Assembly (NCBI GenBank): GCA_013399875.1
Contig: VXAZ01003899.1
Span: forward strand, 791,817 to 855,816
Source of the DNA: Gymnorhina tibicen
Lineage: Eukaryota; Chordata; Aves; Passeriformes; Artamidae
Direction of reading: 5' to 3'
Length of the DNA stretch: 64,000 bases
Positions 48,701 to 64,000 of this stretch are shown here, piece by piece. The translations under genes were made by a program, and so were the position numbers. Each line of letters starts with the position of its first letter. Positions within the stretch are counted from its first letter, which is position 1. Below the pieces are notes generated by a model that was given only the letters and a program-made list of their open reading frames with translations, was not told the origin of the DNA and did no database searches.

Positions 48701-48971
48701 TTGGGATGTGCTGGGAGGGAATTCTCCCTGTGGACTTCCTGCAGTCCCATTGCATGAGCCCTACATGGCACATGCAGGTCCTTCAGTGCAGTGTGTTTGT
48801 GTGTGGTTCCCAGCACTCTGCTCACTCAGCCTTCCTTTCACTTTCCCCTCTCCTAGATCCAGTCAGAGGAAGTGCAGCCTGGGGAAGCCAGACCAGAGGG
48901 AGCTGAGTGAGAACCTGGCAGCAACACAGGGCTTGGCCCACATGATAATGGAGTGCAACAGGCTCTTCCAG
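30530..48971 (+). CDS. DLC-family RhoGAP (SAM + RhoGAP), DLC1-like, START domain not found
   Basis: DLC proteins are GTPase-activating proteins that turn off RhoA-type GTPases at focal adhesions. Exons: 30,530-30,542 (tentative), 36,671-36,742, 38,229-38,310, 39,657-39,720, 40,923-42,274, 42,634-42,804, 43,512-43,671, 45,002-45,200, 46,893-47,109, 48,857-48,971. All introns are GT-AG and phases join, giving 815 codons. Counting from the tentative start, residues 5-77 are the SAM domain (ACDWLRAAGFPQYAQLFE), 78 to about 600 a serine-rich linker, and 604-815 the RhoGAP domain, with arginine finger R643 in VGLFRKSG. Relatives are about 1,000-1,100 residues and end in a START domain; none is seen before RARS1. 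Exact matches such as DEPCAIS and HKPGTFP favour DLC1 over STARD13 or STARD8, but the position beside RARS1 suggests a separate paralogue. Family membership is certain, orthology is not. Confidence 0.9.
34492..34642 (-). mobile_element. CR1 LINE fragment (3' region, decayed)
   Basis: The + strand reads GGTTGCTCCAAACCCTGTCC, then GGGATGGGGCAGCCACAGC and GAATTTCTTCTTAATATCTA, which is the reverse complement of the avian CR1 3' region. The element therefore points left. It is 5'-truncated, as most CR1 copies are, and diverged. It lies in the proposed intron 1 of the DLC-like gene. Confidence 0.85.
34687..34721. repeat. Two-copy 18-bp tandem duplication
   Basis: GCAAAGAAAATTCCCCCT is followed directly by a second copy differing only at its last base. 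It lies about 45 bp right of the CR1 fragment and is probably a replication-slippage duplication. Confidence 0.85.
36671..36742 (+). CDS. DLC-like exon 2 (SAM domain, first half)
   Basis: 72 bp after TTCTCATTGCAG, ending GAAG|GTATGA. Encodes (E)IEAREACDWLRAAGFPQY and AQLFE, the diagnostic DLC-family SAM opening. Phase 1 at both ends. Confidence 0.95.
38229..38310 (+). CDS. DLC-like exon 3 (SAM domain, second half)
   Basis: 82 bp after TTGTTCACAG, ending TTCAG|GTAAAC. Encodes (D)MQFPIDVKTVRRDHEFL then DGDAIESLF. Relatives have Cys where this has the Phe of ESLF. Confidence 0.95.
39657..39720 (+). CDS. DLC-like exon 4 (end of SAM domain)
   Basis: 64 bp after CATACCCTAG, ending AAACGG|GTATGT. 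Encodes (R)RLNTLNKYASMKVEISRD, then RKR. RLNTLNK is invariant in the relatives I know; they have Cys where Tyr stands here. Confidence 0.95.
40923..42274 (+). CDS. DLC-like exon 5 (large serine-rich linker exon)
   Basis: 1,352 bp, opening with SDGSEDDEPCAISDRWAYE, close to DLC1. Further family blocks are a basic KRKSLLKKMEKLHLRS segment, EEKMKMLNCVNIS, HKPGTFP, SVNWRTGSFHG, and RSVYDNMPN, which matches the YDN site of DLC1. DVFSELNSVIADVNGLKKLV corresponds to the DLC1 segment with the LD-like talin/FAK-binding motif, and EKFSDDGDSD follows. The expected RRDSGVGASLTR motif near the end is absent. Donor is ACAG|GTCAGC. Confidence 0.95.
42634..42804 (+). CDS. DLC-like exon 6
   Basis: 171 bp after TTATCCCATAG, ending AACTG|GTAAGT. 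Contains NLESLSLQTDGQSAAQL and LALLKLTALMDRYSPSSKQG, matching the pre-GAP segment of DLC1. The LRWHSFQ-type sequence of relatives is replaced by KQHWSVEES. Confidence 0.93.
43512..43671 (+). CDS. DLC-like exon 7 (start of RhoGAP domain)
   Basis: 160 bp after TTTGTTTCCAG, ending GACCAG|GTATGA. Encodes DYKDKNVFGVPLLLNVQRTS and then a segment ending RNHFLDQ. VFGVPL marks the beginning of the RhoGAP fold. Confidence 0.95.
45002..45200 (+). CDS. DLC-like exon 8 (RhoGAP catalytic arginine finger)
   Basis: 199 bp after TCTACCCACAG, ending CAAT|GTAGGT. Encodes VGLFRKSGVKSRI, whose Arg is the catalytic finger, then YEGQSAFDVADMVKQYFRDL and PEPIFTSRL. All expected catalytic-domain residues are present, so GAP activity is likely. 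Confidence 0.97.
46893..47109 (+). CDS. DLC-like exon 9 (RhoGAP domain)
   Basis: 217 bp after TCTGCTTTCAG, ending ACCAG|GTACTG. Encodes (Y)VPKDQQLQAVQAAILLLP, then EENQMTPTNIAVCLAPSLFH, the conserved RhoGAP C-terminal helix region. Confidence 0.96.
48857..48971 (+). CDS. DLC-like exon 10 (end of RhoGAP domain), last exon found
   Basis: 115 bp after CCCTCTCCTAG, ending CTTCCAG|GTACGT. Encodes CSLGKPDQRELSENLAATQG and LAHMIMECNRLFQ. In relatives the next exon starts the linker to START. Here a consensus donor is present but no matching downstream exon is found. Reading through the donor gives VRHSLSPS and a stop at 48,996-48,998. Confidence 0.95.
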
Positions 48972-49387
48972 GTACGTCACTCACTGTCACCAAGCTAAAG
49001 CTCTGGGCAGCTCGGGGTGGGTGGCTGGCTTGGAGCAGCAGCTGGGCCATTGCCCCGCAGAGGTCTCTGCCAGCCCAGCTGCTGCTCTGAGCCTGTGACA
49101 GGTGGGAGCCCTGCTGATGCCACCAGAGAGGAAATGAGTGTCATTGTGAGCACTCCTCCATTCCCCCCTCCATCCCCAGCGATGATGGGCTTTGACTCCA
49201 TGGGCTCGGGGCCAGCTTAGAGAGCACCTGTGGGGCAGTGGCTGCCATGTGCCTGGGCAGGGTGGCCCTGGCCATCCCTGCTGGACAGTGGGTTGAAGTT
49301 TTGCTGCTGGGGCCTGGCCAGAGCAACAGCCATGCCTGTGCCTGGCCATGGACCCCAGTAATCTGAACCTGGACCTTGGCCCACAGA

Positions 49388-49613
49388 CTGACTTCCCAGC
49401 TTGACCGCGGCCTTTGCACATCATTACGGACTTGCCTAGTGATCCTTACACTGTGGCTGACCCTGGTTGCTGTCCCTGGACCTGATCCTGACCTCCCTTG
49501 CTGACTCACCTTCCTGGCTCTACCTCGGACCTCATCGCTGTGGATGTGTCTGATGATCTTTACTCTTGGCTGACCCTGGCTGCCATCTCTGGCCCAACAC
49601 TGGCACTGTGGGA
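49388..49613. repeat. Two diverged tandem copies of a unit of about 113 bp
   Basis: Copy one (49,388-49,500) and copy two (from 49,501) both begin CTGACT. About 53 bp later both carry GATCYTTAC...GGCTGACCCTGG. The class is unknown to me; it could be part of an LTR or a local satellite. Confidence 0.6.
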
Positions 49614-50837
49614 TGGGACGGGGCAGCCACCCTGCCAGCCCTGTTATCCCACTTTTCACCTGGCCCCTTTCCCTCAGGGATGCTGTCCACACTCCAACAG
49701 TCAGCTCAGACCTTCTCATGCTCTGCTCCAGCTCCTTGTCCAGGCAGGGGCCACTGTCCCATGGCTCCCCTGCACTGATTCCACTACCAGTGCCTGGCTT
49801 CTGAGTGACACCACACCCCAGGACAGCTGGGGTTCCCAGGAGTCTGATCGCTGCATGGCCTCAGTATCCAGCCTGGACAGGGCTCCTTAGTGCCCCACTC
49901 CAGCCCCAGCCCAACCAGGAGTCCCTGTTTCCCCAGCAGTGGCCTGAACCCCTCTGCCCAGCTCTGAGGCCCCCTGGGGTGCCCTGACACCGCTGCCTGC
50001 CCTGTACCCTCTGGTCAGTCCTGGCAGCACGGGAGCTGGCCCTGTTCCTGGCTGCATGGCCCCATGGAATAGCCCCATGAGCACTCTGAGGTACCCTTGC
50101 ACACATGGACATTCCACACAGCCCTGCTATGACCATTGCTGGCTCCAGCCCTGAGCTGTGGGGCTGCCCCTCACCCAGGGGTGCTGGGGTCCTGCTGGTA
50201 TGACCCCCACCCTGCCAGGGTAGGCATTTGGTGCTGAGACTCAGGGACTGCCTGGAGAGGGCTGTCCCCCTTCTGCTGGAGGCCACAGCTCGGTGTGGCA
50301 GCCTCTGCCATGCCCATGCCTGGAGGAATACCCGGGTCCACTGCTCTGGACCCAGACCCGGACTGGTCACTGTGGCCACCACTGGACTGCGGCTGACGCT
50401 GCTTCTGCCACTGAACCTGAGCATGCGTGGCCCCACAAGCAGGACTCGGTTCGTCACCACTGCCACCCCCAGCCTGCCCGGTGTGGCCCCAGGTAGGGCG
50501 GGATGGGGCCCTGGCTGGCGAGGCACTGCCCAGCCCTGCCCCGGCACTGCCTCAGCCCCGGGAGCAGGGAGAGCACGGCCACGGCCCGGGTGTGGGTGCA
50601 GGTGGGGGACAGGAGCACAGCACACGGCCTGGCAGCTGCTGGACGCCCCAGCACACGTGGCTGTCACGCTGCTGTCATGTGGCACCAGCGCCAGGCCTGG
50701 TGGGTCTGTGGGCAGTGCTCAGCCAGCAGGAGTGCATCTGCACAGGTCTGCACTTGGTGAAGTGCCAGCTGGTGCCCACCACATAAGGTGCCAGACACTG
50801 ACCAAGCCCTCCCCAGCTCTCTGTACGTGGAAGAACC

Positions 50838-50915
50838 TGATACAGATCTCTTGTATCTATATTTACAGATACAGATATATGTACATATATACACACATGC
50901 ACATATATACACACC
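50838..50915. repeat. Degenerate TA/CA simple repeat
   Basis: A low-complexity run built from GATACAGATA, GTACATATATACACA and similar words. It supplies no coding signal. Confidence 0.7.
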
Positions 50916-51585
50916 TGCATCAATGCAACACCTACTCTCCAGTGGTAGCACAGCTGCATTTCTGTGCTGCTTTAGGACTCTGGAAGTTTTTTTAGGAGCA
51001 GAGCCTCCAACAAACCGCAAAGGCAGGAGCTGTGGCTCCTTGTAGTTGCCCAAGATTGATACGCACCGCACAAAGCGGTTTGCCAACTCCATAGGGATTC
51101 AAAACACTGCTGCTGAGGGGAAAGGCATTTCCCTTGTTTTCCTCAGAGGTAATGTAGTTTAACTGATTTGCTCCTCCCTTGGGCTTCCTGGTCCTCCAGG
51201 TAAAACTGCTGCCTGCCTCCCCACACCATCAGAGATGACATCAAAGGCCGGGGGACCTGCTCATACCTGGCACAAAAGGTAAAGTGGATGGAGGGAGAAC
51301 GGATCAGAGTACGGTCGGATCTGGGAGTGTGGGTGGCTGTACTGTGGCTGGAGGGTTTCCTGCAGGTACCCCTGGGTGTTCTGAGTTCACAGGCTTTGGC
51401 TCCTGCACCGAGAATTGCTCTGAGCTGTGCTCACAGCCACTGGTCTGCCTCTGTACCTGCAGCTGCTGAAGCCGCACTCCTTTTCTCTCCCTTTCCCTTC
51501 CCGTGCTACTTTTCTTTATTTTCCCTTACCACAACCCCCACAACCCCACTCCAACAGCCAGAGACAACTCCAGGTGTTTAGTCCC

Positions 51586-63148
<11,563 letters not shown>

Positions 63149-64000
63149 CTGAAAAGCAAATTGAGTTGTCACACAGTAATTCCTGGTGAGGGGACAGGAG
63201 GTGAAGAGCTGCCAGATCTCAGACACAGTGCTAGTTTGCCTCGTAAAGGTAACAGTAATGACACGTAAGTTAAATAATTCCAAACAATTAATATTTAAAG
63301 GTTGTTTCTACTTGTGTGGAAAACAGGGATTCTGAAACATTCTTTAAAAAAGGCAGTGAGAAAATAATGTCATTAAGACACAAGTACAAGAAAGACAACA
63401 GGTCATGCTATTAAAAGATATTCCCCAAACAAGCACTTTCTTCAGCTTTTTTAACCTAATGAAGATACCAAATGATTTGACTCAAAATTCCCTAAAGCCT
63501 GTTTCACCATCTCACAGGCCACAGTTTCTCTTTCAGAGGAGGAAACCACAATCACTCACACAACCCCAGCAAGCTCAAACCCCCCCTGTATAGACACAGG
63601 AATACCAGAAGTACAGCATGCTGCTTCACGGGGGCGTTTCTGCAGGGTGCACTCACTTCCACCTGGCCACATAACCTTTCCTGCCCTGCCCAGGAAGGAA
63701 ATGTATGTCTTCTCCCTTAAAACTGACACAAGGCATTCAAGAGCACTTGGGAATTTCAGGAGGGCCTCTATGTTCCAAACAAACGTCCCCAAGTCCCTCC
63801 AGACTTCACAGCCCCAACTCAGACAAATGCATCAGCAGCAACATGGTTGGAAGCTGCTGCAAGAAGCAGGAATCTTCCTCACCCCACACCCTGAAGAAAC
63901 CAAACAGCTGAACTTTCATCTCTGTTGTCCATCTCTTGTCCTCCCCCATAAGAGGCTTTGTGCCCTGACCCACAAAGCTGGCTCTGACACAGAATCCCAG
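63149..64000 (-). other. RARS1: RARS1 intron 1 (partial); exon 1 not in window
   Basis: No minus-strand sequence resembling the expected first-exon residues and no CpG island is seen up to the right edge, so exon 1 and the promoter lie further right. Nothing else was recognised. Confidence 0.7.

Larger units (their letters stand above)
48999..51570. other. GC-rich, partly repetitive gap between two convergent genes; no START exons
   Basis: I looked in three forward frames for conserved blocks of the DLC START region (MAPHP-RD, WRTNLP, YLIEPCG, HLCAAEV, KIRDSF) and found none. No AATAAA or ATTAAA is visible on the + strand here. The left two-thirds is GC-rich with a two-copy repeat of about 113 bp. 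50,838-50,915 is an AT/CA-rich simple stretch. A short segment before CAAAAG|GTAAAG at about 51,276 has splice-like ends but no recognisable protein. Confidence 0.6.

Noticed and set aside
49498..50995. Overlapping long frames on both strands (up to 274 codons)
   Set aside because: They lie in GC-rich partly repetitive DNA where stops are rare, show no START or other domain, and are mutually overlapping.
50664..51092. Minus-strand frame beginning MELANRFVRCVSILG
   Set aside because: The first part looks less random than its surroundings, but it runs into a TA/CA simple repeat and matches no family I know. A transposon remnant is possible but not supported.

Overview
The window looks like nuclear DNA of a bird, probably a songbird (inference). 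Three things point there. Genes are split into short exons with clean GT-AG introns. Two decayed CR1 LINE fragments are present, and CR1 is the dominant avian retroposon. Spacing is compact, with two genes meeting tail to tail within about 2.6 kb.

Layout. Bases 1 to about 30,100 hold no gene I can name. This stretch is intergenic or distal regulatory DNA with a few simple repeats and one spliceable open segment at 257-449. At 30,125-30,724 lies a GC-rich, CpG-rich island with GC boxes and two minisatellites, the likely promoter and first exon of the + strand gene. From there to 48,971 runs a DLC-family RhoGAP gene (relatives: DLC1, STARD13, STARD8) on the + strand. Nine internal exons are read with confidence: SAM domain, long serine-rich linker, and a complete RhoGAP domain with its arginine finger. 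The START lipid-binding domain that ends every DLC protein I know is not found. The next 2.6 kb is GC-rich, partly repetitive DNA and then the neighbouring gene begins. From 63,148 down to 51,586 on the minus strand is RARS1, cytosolic arginyl-tRNA synthetase. Fourteen coding exons (human numbering 2-15) are intact and in phase; exon 1 and the promoter lie beyond the right edge.

The most interesting object is the DLC-like gene. Its sequence resembles DLC1 most, but its neighbour is RARS1, which is not where DLC1, STARD13 or STARD8 sit in human. It may be a fourth DLC paralogue from the early vertebrate duplications, kept here and lost in mammals, and in this genome apparently without START. 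Its putative first coding exon lies in a 41-bp tandem repeat, so that a start codon plus a 5' splice site is repeated five times.

The two genes are not known to work together. RARS1 charges tRNA-Arg, partly within the multi-synthetase complex. The DLC-like protein should switch off Rho GTPases at focal adhesions.
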